From positions 2,790,001 through 2,854,000 of the forward strand of contig NZ_CP152376.1 in assembly GCF_038784515.1 (NCBI RefSeq): DNA of 64,000 nt. Direction: 5' to 3'. The notes beneath the pieces are model-generated. The model was not told the DNA's origin, searched no databases, and saw nothing but the letters and a program-made list of their open reading frames with translations. Every line of letters starts with the position of its first letter. The first letter of the stretch is position 1. A program made the position numbers and the translations under genes. The stretch comes from Rhodoferax sp. GW822-FHT02A01. Lineage in GTDB: Bacteria; Pseudomonadota; Gammaproteobacteria; Burkholderiales; Burkholderiaceae_C. Shown in pieces: positions 53,764-62,250 of the stretch.

Positions 53764-56700
53764 ATGTCTGACAGACTCTGGAGTAAATTGATACTCAATA
53801 AAGAAATATTACGGCAGCTATTTGCATCCGCCGCATTGGCTCTTATGGGAAGTGTCTGCCATGCACTGGATACAGATATATACACAGCTCTGGGAACAAG
53901 CGGAGCGGCGCCCAACGTACTTATTGTTGTTGACAATACATCCAACTATTCTCGCGCTGACCAACACTTCCCGAACGCGTCGACTCAAGGAGCGGCGGAG
54001 TTTCAAGCCCTGCAGTCTGTAATTAGTGGCTTAAAAGGAAACGTCAATGTTGGAGTAATGCAATTTGACACACTAAAGAGTGGTGATAACGGTGGATTTG
54101 TGACATTTGCCATTAAGCCAGTGGGGGATGGTCAGGCTACCAACAAGAATGCCTTTGTTGCAAAAATGGCCGATTTGGCCGCGAATGTCGGAAGTTCAGG
54201 GTACAAAACGAATTCGGGAATTCCTTATGGAGATTTGTTTTACGATATCTACAACTATTTGACAGGGGTAACTCCATTTGCCGGCCCATCGTTTGTAAAT
54301 CCTGCTCTAGCCGACTCAGCTGGGTACACATCTAATGCGTATACCCAGTTCAGTTCGCCGCTGTCAACAAACACCTTGTGTTCAAATGTGTATGTTATTT
54401 TTATAGGAAATCCAGACTCCAGGGGGCCCACAAAGGACACCTCAGCAAACTACGCGGCGCTGAATGCTTTGGGTGGGCAGCCAAATAAGCAACTGCCTTT
54501 GCCAGGATTTAGTCTTGCAACCAAAACCATTTCGACGGTTTTGGGTAATACAAGCGCTTGTTACACATCGGCACCGACTGGTACACCGACAGACTATGCA
54601 ACACAATGTGCCGCCAGTTACGATAGTTGTTCATATGGGACAGCGGGCACCACCACCATGAATGCTTGTCCTACAGGGCAATCTCGCTATGACGTCTATG
54701 CAACCACACCTGCAATTTCAAATACCTCATCAGTAACTACTCAGACAACAGTGAATGGCACTACTCGTAGCTCCTACACAACTTCCAGTGCTGCCACTGC
54801 GGCCGTTGTAACAACGGGAACAGATACTGGAGGCTTGAGTTGCCCTGCGAACACGACAGCAACAGTTGGAAGCACAATAACAACGACAAGTTACAACTGC
54901 ACATATGCTCTTGGAAGTCAGGGCAGCCCAAGTAGCCCTCAAATTACTGTCAGCGGGCCAACCAATGTTTCCCCCATCGTTCAATCTGCGACGACAACGA
55001 CTTGCTACAACCCAAATGGAAACCAGGCGTGGTCGGCAGGATCGCCAGATATTGGAGGTGTTGGGTTTGTGGCTCCTACAGATGCCGCGGGATTGAATCC
55101 TGCACTTGCGCCATTTTGTCCGGCCAATTCAACTTCAGGTAGCACAACGACTACGTACAACTGCAATACCTACTCCTACTCCGGAGTACAAGGTTCGAAT
55201 ACGGGTTGCAGTGGATCCAAAGTAAAGGAGGTAGTTACTCTCAGTGCTTCGCCCCTTAAAACGGTGACAACTTCCACACCCACTTATTACTATGGGGTTG
55301 TGCAAACCATCAACAAAACTGTAACTACAAGCACGATCAGCGGTAGCAATACTCCAACGAGGTTAGGAAACACTTCAGCATGCTACAGCTCTGCGCCGAC
55401 GAGTACTTCAAGTGATTATGCCTCCACGTGTACCGGAAACACAGTTTGCACATATAGTTATCCGGCGACAACCAATATATGTCCCTCCGGACTGGTATAT
55501 CCGGTTTTGGGAAATATCATCGCCGGCGTAGAAACACCTACTGGTGTTTCTACGATTGATACCGCAACGTATAACGCGGATGAGTGGGCACGGTTTATGC
55601 ACACATCTGGTATACCAATAGGTGGTGGTACCCAAACCATAAATTTTTATACTATCGATGTATACAATGCGGCACCAAATGCAACGGAAAGTAGTTTGTA
55701 TGACAGCATAGCTATTAATGGTGGTGGCAAATATTTTACTGCAGTTAATCCTGCGCAAATAAATACGGCATTGGGTTTGATTTTTTCAGAAATTCAGGGA
55801 ACAAATTCCTCCTTTGCATCTGCCTCATTGCCGATTTCGGCTACAAATCGATCACAAAACGGAAACCAAGTCTTTATTGGAATGTTTCGTCCTGATACCT
55901 CGGGCTTCCCTAGATGGTTTGGCAATTTGAAGCAGTATCAGATAGGCAGTAAATCGGGTGTAACAACTCTGGTTGATGCAAATTTCAATTATGCTTCGAG
56001 TTCTGGAAGCCTTGGGTTTATCGCCCCGTGCGCCACCAGCTTCTGGACTACTGATTCCACATTGGCAAATGGCAGCTCATATTGGTATGACACTGTTAAT
56101 GATATGAGTCGTGTGTTTATCACCCAGGCGACCACACCTGGATTGGCCTGGCAGACAGCCGGAGATGATTCGGCGCAAGCCAAAGGCGGATGTGCAAATA
56201 CTTCACTTTATTCAGATTCGCCGGATGGCCCCATTATCGAGAAAGGCGGAGCTGCTGAGGTTTTGCGCGGGCAGACTTCCAGAAATATGTATACCTTGAG
56301 TGGCTCCTCGCTGGTTAACTTCACACCCCAGACCTTTAGCAGTACGTCATCTACAACCAATACCAATATCGTCAATTTCATCAAGGGGCTGGACGTTACT
56401 GGAGAAGTCCCAAGTGCAAGTTCATCGAATAATCGACCGAGTATCCATGGCGATGTATTGCACTCGCGTCCACTTCCCGTTGATTATGGTGGTGATGTAA
56501 GTAAAGGTGGTACTGGAGTAGTTGTTTACTATGGAGCAAATGATGGCACTTTGAAAGCGGTAAATGCTCCTGCTTACACTTGTACACCAACACCTGATTC
56601 AGGAACTTGCACCCCTACGGTGCCTACTGGGGCTGGTAAGGAACTTTGGTCATTTGTTGCGCCGGAATCTTTTTCGGCATTGCAGAGGCTGATGGATAAC

Positions 56701-58134
56701 ACTCCAGTACTTCAAACTCCCTATCCCTTGCCTCCTGGAGTGTCTGCGACCAATGGAGCCACCCCCAAAGACTTCTTTTTTGATGGTACGGTGGGGCTGT
56801 ATCAGACATTTGACAGCAATAACAAAAGCAGCAAGGCGTGGATATTTGCAAGCATGCGCCGAGGCGGCCGTATGATTTATGCCTTTGATGTTTCCGACCC
56901 AAAGAACCCTGTTTTTAAGTGGAAAGTGGGTTGCCCGAATCTCACAAATGATTTGAACTGCACAAACGGTTTTACCGGGATAGGGCAAACGTGGTCCACT
57001 CCGGAAGCCGTCATTCTTCCCGGCTATTCGACCGATCCTGCCAATCCAAAACCTGTCGTTGTTTTTGGAGGAGGTTACGACACATGTGAAGATAACGAGT
57101 CCAAGACACCTTCTTGCTCCAATGCCAAGGGAGCTGGCGTATACATCGTTGATGCAGATACCGGTGTGCTGCTAGCTAATTTGGCGGTACCGAAGACATC
57201 CATGAGCCCTTCCGGTACTAGTATGCGTAGCGTAGTCGGGGATGTAGCTTTAGTGGATGTAAATCAGGACGGTATCTACGATACTGGATACCTGTCTGAT
57301 ACAGGTGGAAATATTTACCGCATAGATTTTGCAAATCCAGCATCAAACTATACCCCGCTGAGTTGTTCCACTAGTGCTTGCAATTGGACAATCAAACAGG
57401 TTGCATATACAAATGGTGGGTATAGAAAGTTTTTATTCGGGCCTGCTGTGCTTCCTTTCAATAAATATGCATATGTTGCGCTTGTTTCAGGAGATCGTGA
57501 GCATCCCTTGTCGGCAAGCTATCCTGCAACCACACCCGTTGCAAATCGCGCTTATGTATATCTGGATGATCCAACCGGATCAGATGGCGCCAGGAGTGGT
57601 GGGGCAATTGACCTTGATTTGACTTCGACGGCTATTGATGCTACTTCGGCTTCATGTACCAGTTCCGCGTTGCTTCCTGGCTCCTCTACCAAATATGACT
57701 GGTACTTGCCATTAAGTACGAATCCTGGAACAGAACAAGGCGTTACCTCCGCACTTATATTTGGTGGTACTGTTGCATTCAGCACCAATCAACCCACTGC
57801 TGCCAGCAGTTCTTCGTGCACGAGCTCGCTTGGACATGCTTATGGATATCAGCTGAATCTTTTCAATGGTTCCAGCGCTCTTGGGGTCGGTGCTGGCATT
57901 TGCGGTGGAACCACACTTAGGAGTGAATTTCTGGGGGGTGGATTGCCTCCCTCCCCAGTTCTTGGCAGAGTCACTTTTACGAGTAACGGATCGCCAGTGA
58001 CACAGACCGTGGTTATTGGTGTAGCCCCCAAGGACGGAAGTAAAGGTTCACAGGTCAATGCACAATCGGCAAATCCTAAGCTTCCCATAAAGCGCAGCAA
58101 GGTGTACTGGACCAACAAGTCAGATAACTACTAG
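53764..58134 (+). CDS. pilY1: Type IV pilus tip adhesin PilY1
   Basis: 1456 residues. Signal peptide (to about 37, ending CHA), an N-terminal von Willebrand A-like domain (NVLIVVDNTSNYS, with a degenerate D-x-T-x-N MIDAS), then the C-terminal Neisseria PilC beta-propeller (from about 880) with GRMIYAFDVSDPKNPVFKWK and a calcium-loop D1165-x-N-x-D-x-x-x-D1173. A long Thr/Ser-rich insertion (about 260-560) splits the vWA region and starts and ends with similar Cys modules (LGNTSACY, residues ~260 and ~534). PilY1 acts in adhesion, pilus biogenesis and surface sensing. A+T-rich relative to the window. Confidence 0.92.
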   Translation: MSDRLWSKLILNKEILRQLFASAALALMGSVCHALDTDIYTALGTSGAAPNVLIVVDNTSNYSRADQHFPNASTQGAAEFQALQSVISGLKGNVNVGVMQFDTLKSGDNGGFVTFAIKPVGDGQATNKNAFVAKMADLAANVGSSGYKTNSGIPYGDLFYDIYNYLTGVTPFAGPSFVNPALADSAGYTSNAYTQFSSPLSTNTLCSNVYVIFIGNPDSRGPTKDTSANYAALNALGGQPNKQLPLPGFSLATKTISTVLGNTSACYTSAPTGTPTDYATQCAASYDSCSYGTAGTTTMNACPTGQSRYDVYATTPAISNTSSVTTQTTVNGTTRSSYTTSSAATAAVVTTGTDTGGLSCPANTTATVGSTITTTSYNCTYALGSQGSPSSPQITVSGPTNVSPIVQSATTTTCYNPNGNQAWSAGSPDIGGVGFVAPTDAAGLNPALAPFCPANSTSGSTTTTYNCNTYSYSGVQGSNTGCSGSKVKEVVTLSASPLKTVTTSTPTYYYGVVQTINKTVTTSTISGSNTPTRLGNTSACYSSAPTSTSSDYASTCTGNTVCTYSYPATTNICPSGLVYPVLGNIIAGVETPTGVSTIDTATYNADEWARFMHTSGIPIGGGTQTINFYTIDVYNAAPNATESSLYDSIAINGGGKYFTAVNPAQINTALGLIFSEIQGTNSSFASASLPISATNRSQNGNQVFIGMFRPDTSGFPRWFGNLKQYQIGSKSGVTTLVDANFNYASSSGSLGFIAPCATSFWTTDSTLANGSSYWYDTVNDMSRVFITQATTPGLAWQTAGDDSAQAKGGCANTSLYSDSPDGPIIEKGGAAEVLRGQTSRNMYTLSGSSLVNFTPQTFSSTSSTTNTNIVNFIKGLDVTGEVPSASSSNNRPSIHGDVLHSRPLPVDYGGDVSKGGTGVVVYYGANDGTLKAVNAPAYTCTPTPDSGTCTPTVPTGAGKELWSFVAPESFSALQRLMDNTPVLQTPYPLPPGVSATNGATPKDFFFDGTVGLYQTFDSNNKSSKAWIFASMRRGGRMIYAFDVSDPKNPVFKWKVGCPNLTNDLNCTNGFTGIGQTWSTPEAVILPGYSTDPANPKPVVVFGGGYDTCEDNESKTPSCSNAKGAGVYIVDADTGVLLANLAVPKTSMSPSGTSMRSVVGDVALVDVNQDGIYDTGYLSDTGGNIYRIDFANPASNYTPLSCSTSACNWTIKQVAYTNGGYRKFLFGPAVLPFNKYAYVALVSGDREHPLSASYPATTPVANRAYVYLDDPTGSDGARSGGAIDLDLTSTAIDATSASCTSSALLPGSSTKYDWYLPLSTNPGTEQGVTSALIFGGTVAFSTNQPTAASSSSCTSSLGHAYGYQLNLFNGSSALGVGAGICGGTTLRSEFLGGGLPPSPVLGRVTFTSNGSPVTQTVVIGVAPKDGSKGSQVNAQSANPKLPIKRSKVYWTNKSDNY

Positions 58135-58216
58135 TGGATTGCTGGTATTACAGTATTTCCACGCTTTAAGCGTAGGTCCTGCCAATGCATCCTCCTGCAC
58201 CTTATGCGCACATGCA

Positions 58217-59293
58217 CTATTTTGTGAAAAATACCTTGTACGTCAGGTGATACAGCAAAAGAGGTAGCGGCATGCGCAACCAGTGGCTGCGTACAAACAC
58301 GGCGCGGTGTGCAAGCCAGGTTGTCCACCCGAACGCGCTGGTGTGCACGGGCCTGAGGGCATGCTCGAACAGCCAGTTGCGCAGGAAGGTCGGATAGGGG
58401 CTGGTACCCAGGCGCCCCAGATCTGCAAACACCCGCGCGGGTACCTGGGTGTGGTAGAGCCGGTTGCATTGTGTGAGCGCATCCAGCAAGGGCAAAGCCA
58501 GATTCAATGCGTTCGCGCGAGCCACGAGATCGCGCCAGAACTGCTCTTCAGCTCCGAAATCAGAAAGCAACAGGTGCAGATCGTGAAGATCGCGCAAGCC
58601 TTTGTGGAACTCGCCAAAGAACAAGTGGCATGCCGAGTGAATGACCATGTCCGCCCGACCCAATACCCTGAAGAATGACAAATTTCCCGACAGAGGTATG
58701 GATGCTTCAAACAGATCTTTGGGGTCGGGCTTGATTCCGGAAGTGGGGGGCAATATGGTGTGGTGCACGTCCAGCACTGTCGCGCGATGCTTGTGTTCCA
58801 GGGGCGGGATTTCGTGCATCCAGTTCCTGTAATAACGCTGGTCGTAAGCGCTGGTGTGCGAGGGCAGCCAGCCCGCCCACAGGAGCCGCTCTTCGGCTGC
58901 CGCCAACGCGTGCTTGGGAACCATGATGTCGATGTCATTGAAGAGTCGCCCCAATGAGGCATGGTGCTGCAGTCCACAGTAGGCAGCACCCTTGAGCAAG
59001 ACAACGGGCATTCCCAGAGGCTCCAGTGCCTCCCGCAGTGCAATCAACTCGCTTTCAATCGCAGCGGTGTGTTTGTCTGCAATGGTTTTAGCAATGGTCA
59101 GATGGCGTCGCGCCGCTGCAGGCGCCGCAGCCAGTACATCCGCTTTGTCCAGCGCCACATAGAGCTGCGCCATGAGCTCAGCAGATCGACTTTGCCAGAC
59201 GAGCGCCTCCCATTCCCGGACGCCATACGAAAAGGCGATTTCGGGGACTCGCAAAGTGTCGACCAGCAGATGCGTTGTGGCCCGTGGCTTCAT
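58217..59293 (-). CDS. Nucleotidyltransferase-fold protein of an HPr-rel-A cluster
   Basis: 358 residues, NTP_transf_5 type. The family signature is visible: VVLLKGAAY (K101, G102), then LGRLFNDIDIMVP with D120 and D122 as candidate metal ligands, followed by helical sequence (HSACHLFFGEFHKGLRDLHDLHLLL). Homologues accompany PqqD- and HprK-like proteins, often in bacteria with exosortase systems; the reaction is unknown. It overlaps the HprK-like gene by ATGA and is last in the operon. It converges on pilY1 across an 82-bp gap. Confidence 0.85.
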   Translation of the reverse strand: MKPRATTHLLVDTLRVPEIAFSYGVREWEALVWQSRSAELMAQLYVALDKADVLAAAPAAARRHLTIAKTIADKHTAAIESELIALREALEPLGMPVVLLKGAAYCGLQHHASLGRLFNDIDIMVPKHALAAAEERLLWAGWLPSHTSAYDQRYYRNWMHEIPPLEHKHRATVLDVHHTILPPTSGIKPDPKDLFEASIPLSGNLSFFRVLGRADMVIHSACHLFFGEFHKGLRDLHDLHLLLSDFGAEEQFWRDLVARANALNLALPLLDALTQCNRLYHTQVPARVFADLGRLGTSPYPTFLRNWLFEHALRPVHTSAFGWTTWLAHRAVFVRSHWLRMPLPLLLYHLTYKVFFTK

Positions 59294-60204
59294 GGTGAAT
59301 TTAGCCAGAGGCGGTCAATTTCAGGAATTACCTGATCGAAAGACGAATATTCGATGCGATAGGCCCTCACCTGGTCAATCAGGCGACCAAGGGCTTCGAA
59401 TCCTGCACCCGCCAGCACCGGGAAATTGAAGGTGTGTCGCGTCATCTCGAGCAGCGCCTGGGCCTTGCCTTCTGGCACGCTATGCAATGAAGCACCATTG
59501 CGATAGCGGGGGAATACCAACAATGTCGGAAGAGCCCGTTGCTCCATGGATAGAACGCTCTGCAGTGGCGGCCGCACGTGGGCGATGGAGCCCTTTGCCG
59601 TATCGTGGCAAACCTTGCCCAGCACAATCTCGTTCCCCAGCGCTCGGACGACACCAATGGACTGGTTCTTGAGGCTGATGGGTCGCACAATGGGTTGAAC
59701 CAGACCATCCTCCAGGCGTACCAGTGTCAGTTCGTCGGATAGAAGTCTCCAGCCGTCGTGAACCAGTGCGGCACACAAGGTACTTTTGCCTGATCCCGGA
59801 TCGGCGGCGAGGATGAGGCATTGACCATTGCGTTCTACCACTGCACCGTGAATGGCCAGATGATCGTGCGCGTGGGAAGAGATCACCCAGTTCAATCCCC
59901 ACTCGAGCATCGGGAAGGCTTGCGTCAGCGGCAGAGGCTTGAAGGGGATCCTACCGTCGCAATCCAGACTGATCTGCGGTCTGAAGAACTTTCGCAACAG
60001 ATTGGGGCTTCGAAGCTGCACTTCAAAGTCAACGAACGTGTCTTCGCCAAGGACGGGGAAGTCCCGGTAGAGCAACCGCAGCTCCTTGGCCAATCCAGGC
60101 AGTCTGGAGCGGATACGGACGCAGAACGGGCCGCAGGGAATCAGCAGGCCCGTCTCGGAAAGCACCCGTTGCAATCCGTCAGGTGTGAAATCCGAAACTC
60201 TCAA
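59290..60204 (-). CDS. HprK-related kinase A
   Basis: 304 residues. Kinase core like HPr kinase: LAIHGAVVE (H119), P-loop ADPGSGKS (134-141), and LLSDELTLV (D157, E158). The N-terminal ~110 residues are specific to the HPr-rel-A group. No HPr protein is encoded nearby, so its substrate is not expected to be HPr; the neighbouring exported protein or a PqqD-bound peptide are candidates. ATGA overlaps on both sides place it in the centre of a coupled operon. Confidence 0.88.
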   Translation of the reverse strand: MRVSDFTPDGLQRVLSETGLLIPCGPFCVRIRSRLPGLAKELRLLYRDFPVLGEDTFVDFEVQLRSPNLLRKFFRPQISLDCDGRIPFKPLPLTQAFPMLEWGLNWVISSHAHDHLAIHGAVVERNGQCLILAADPGSGKSTLCAALVHDGWRLLSDELTLVRLEDGLVQPIVRPISLKNQSIGVVRALGNEIVLGKVCHDTAKGSIAHVRPPLQSVLSMEQRALPTLLVFPRYRNGASLHSVPEGKAQALLEMTRHTFNFPVLAGAGFEALGRLIDQVRAYRIEYSSFDQVIPEIDRLWLNSP

Positions 60205-60491
60205 TTCAACCTGTCAAAGATTTTGAGCTCTACCAATTCCTCGACAAATGAGCGCGAGACTCGAGTCCCCGGCTGGCCATCGAAATGGTCTGGCAGATTC
60301 TCGATGATGTCGTCCTGTTCAACGATTTGAACGCGTTGGGGCGCATACAGCAACCCCTGAAACACGGGGGGAAGAATATGGCTTTCACTGGTTTGTGGCA
60401 CGAAGACGGCTACGCCGTCGGAGTAGCCTCTCCAAAGCACTCCGGGACATAGCTTCAATGCACAGACGGGCGTCGAGAGCGAATCAATCAA
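60201..60491 (-). CDS. PqqD-family protein, HPr-rel-A type
   Basis: 96 residues with a PqqD-like winged fold: an N-terminal strand region (WRGYSDGVAVFVPQTSESHIL), the middle LPPVFQGLL, and a C-terminal VSRSFVEELVELKIF typical of the recognition helix. PqqD proteins bind leader peptides and hand them to modifying enzymes. The start codon appears to be TTG (60491), two bases after the stop of the upstream gene; this start is uncertain. Confidence 0.8.
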   Translation of the reverse strand: MIDSLSTPVCALKLCPGVLWRGYSDGVAVFVPQTSESHILPPVFQGLLYAPQRVQIVEQDDIIENLPDHFDGQPGTRVSRSFVEELVELKIFDRLN

Positions 60492-60493
60492 AT

Positions 60494-61108
60494 CTAGTTC
60501 TCAGGGCTGCCATTGCACCAGAGGTCTGCGGTTCTTCCGTAGATGTCGACCCTGTTTACAAACGCTGCCAGTGAGTTCTTGTCCACACAGGCTGCCTGGA
60601 ATGCGGAAATGACCGCCGAGGCCGTCTGCATGCCCAACACAGGGTAGCGCGCACCGTAAAACTGTGCATTGAGCAGCGCGGCAACCGCTTGCATCCCGGT
60701 GTTGTCAGCGGCGCCAAACTTGTTGGGATTCTTGGACGCGGGGCCAACATCCTGCAGCTTCACATTAGGATCGTTATAGAAATTCACGCCGAACACGTCG
60801 TTGAATTTGGCGGTCCTGGGATAGTTGATATACAGCGTAGGTGAGGAAGTCCATAGGCCGACCCCATTGTTGTTCCACCAGAAGCCTGGGCTGCAACCAC
60901 AAGGGTTGACCGTACCGGTACGGGAAAGATTGCCGGAGGCCAGCTCAGAACCGGTACAGGTACCCCAGCCCGCCACCGCAGAGCGGCCTGGCAACGTCAA
61001 CAGTACGGCAGTTCCAGCAGTGCCCAATCGCCGACGGCCTTGATTGACCTTGGCGACAGACGCTTCTGACGATGTGACGGTTGTATCGTTTTCTTCGAGA
61101 TCGTTCAT
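60494..61108 (-). CDS. Hypothetical exported protein, first gene of the HPr-rel-A cluster
   Basis: 204 residues, not recognised as a characterised family. An acidic N-terminal 20 residues precede GRRRLGTAGTAVLLTLPGRSAVAG, which looks like a signal sequence with a twin-arginine-like start. The mature part has paired cysteines (GTCTG; NPCGCSPGFWWNN; AACVDKN; LWCNG) and is rich in Asn, Gly and aromatic residues. NPCGCSPGFWWNN resembles the CxPGxWKN motif of some secreted proteins. ATG 61108 follows GGAG. By position it may be the substrate of the three downstream proteins; this is inference. Confidence 0.7.
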   Translation of the reverse strand: MNDLEENDTTVTSSEASVAKVNQGRRRLGTAGTAVLLTLPGRSAVAGWGTCTGSELASGNLSRTGTVNPCGCSPGFWWNNNGVGLWTSSPTLYINYPRTAKFNDVFGVNFYNDPNVKLQDVGPASKNPNKFGAADNTGMQAVAALLNAQFYGARYPVLGMQTASAVISAFQAACVDKNSLAAFVNRVDIYGRTADLWCNGSPEN

Positions 61109-61431
61109 ATCGGGACTCCACGCATTACCTGCGACTATTTGATTTGGTACCTAATATAGTTGATGCGTGTGATTTTTGCACATTTATTTTGTGAAGCTTC
61201 CCGGTTGTTTGCCTCGATCTCCGATTGCATGGGAATATGTTACATTTTATAGACGGTGAACATAGTTCTTCAAGACCCGTTGGCGGTTCGCCCGATTCGG
61301 CCGATGAATGGATGGAAAAGCTGTAGGAGATGGCTCCCTTTGATGCTTCATATTGCCTGTGCAACGGGGTTGCGAGGGCTCGCATTTTCAAATTGTTGAT
61401 AATCTGAGGCAATTCGCGGATCCCCCACTTC
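61109..61431. other. Divergent intergenic region, promoter of the HPr-rel-A operon and of the DUF6502 gene
   Basis: 323 bp, A+T-rich near the HPr-rel-A start (CTATATTAGG on the minus strand could be a -10). No -24/-12 element, terminator or coding sequence was found. Weak features only. Confidence 0.4.
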
Positions 61432-62250
61432 ATGCATGACCAGATCAGTTGGACCACACACGCCTTCATCAAGGTGCTGAAGCCGCTCGTGCGGCTGGGA
61501 CTGCGCATGGGCATGAAATACAAGCAGATTGACCTGGCTGTACGTACAGTTTTGTTGGAGGAAGCGCAGCTGATGTTGACCTCCGGCATTGGCCGCTCCA
61601 ACGTCAGTCAGTTGTCGATTGCCACCGGTATCAACCGCAAGGATGTGACCGCGCGCCTGGAGGCCATGGCCTCCGAGCCTCCGGCACCGCCTTTGCCTCC
61701 CTCCGCCATGGTGCTCACTGCCTGGATGGATCTGGTGTCGCAGGATCCCTCCATGAGACGCCTGGCGTTGACCAGTTCCGACGAAACGCCGTCCTTTGAC
61801 AAACTGGCAGCGCAGGGCAGTCGTGGCAATGTGCACCACCGCGCCATGCTGGACGATTTGTTGCGCCTGGGCATGGCGACCGAAGATCGTGGGTACGTTG
61901 AGCTGAAGTCCGATCAGTTCATTCCCGCCAATGATCTGCAGTACATGCTCAATTTCCTGGCAGACCATACGGGAGACCATCTGCAAGCGGCTGTCCACAA
62001 CGTGCTGGCAGATCCCCCGAAGCTGTTGGAACAGGCGGTGTATGCCGATGGCATTTCGCAGAAAGAATGCGAACGCATCCATCAATTGGCGCGTAAGCGC
62101 TGGGCCGGCCTGCATCAGGAGATGGTCAAGGAGATGAAGCTGGCCGTGGCGCGTTCCCCCGAAGGAGATCAGCGCATCAAGGTCGGCATTTACACTTGGT
62201 ATGAGGGCCCTAAGTCAGAAGCTCAAGCACCGCAGAGGGATACCCAATGA
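61432..62250 (+). CDS. DUF6502 family protein
   Basis: 272 residues. Helical, DNA-binding-like N-terminal region (VLRLGLRMGMKYKQI-type sequence and SQLSIATGINRKDVTARLEAM, a plausible helix-turn-helix). No signal peptide or membrane segment, so cytoplasmic. In betaproteobacteria this family is usually followed directly by a DUF5666 protein, as here with an ATGA overlap. It may be a regulator of its partner; function unknown. Confidence 0.82.
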   Translation: MHDQISWTTHAFIKVLKPLVRLGLRMGMKYKQIDLAVRTVLLEEAQLMLTSGIGRSNVSQLSIATGINRKDVTARLEAMASEPPAPPLPPSAMVLTAWMDLVSQDPSMRRLALTSSDETPSFDKLAAQGSRGNVHHRAMLDDLLRLGMATEDRGYVELKSDQFIPANDLQYMLNFLADHTGDHLQAAVHNVLADPPKLLEQAVYADGISQKECERIHQLARKRWAGLHQEMVKEMKLAVARSPEGDQRIKVGIYTWYEGPKSEAQAPQRDTQ

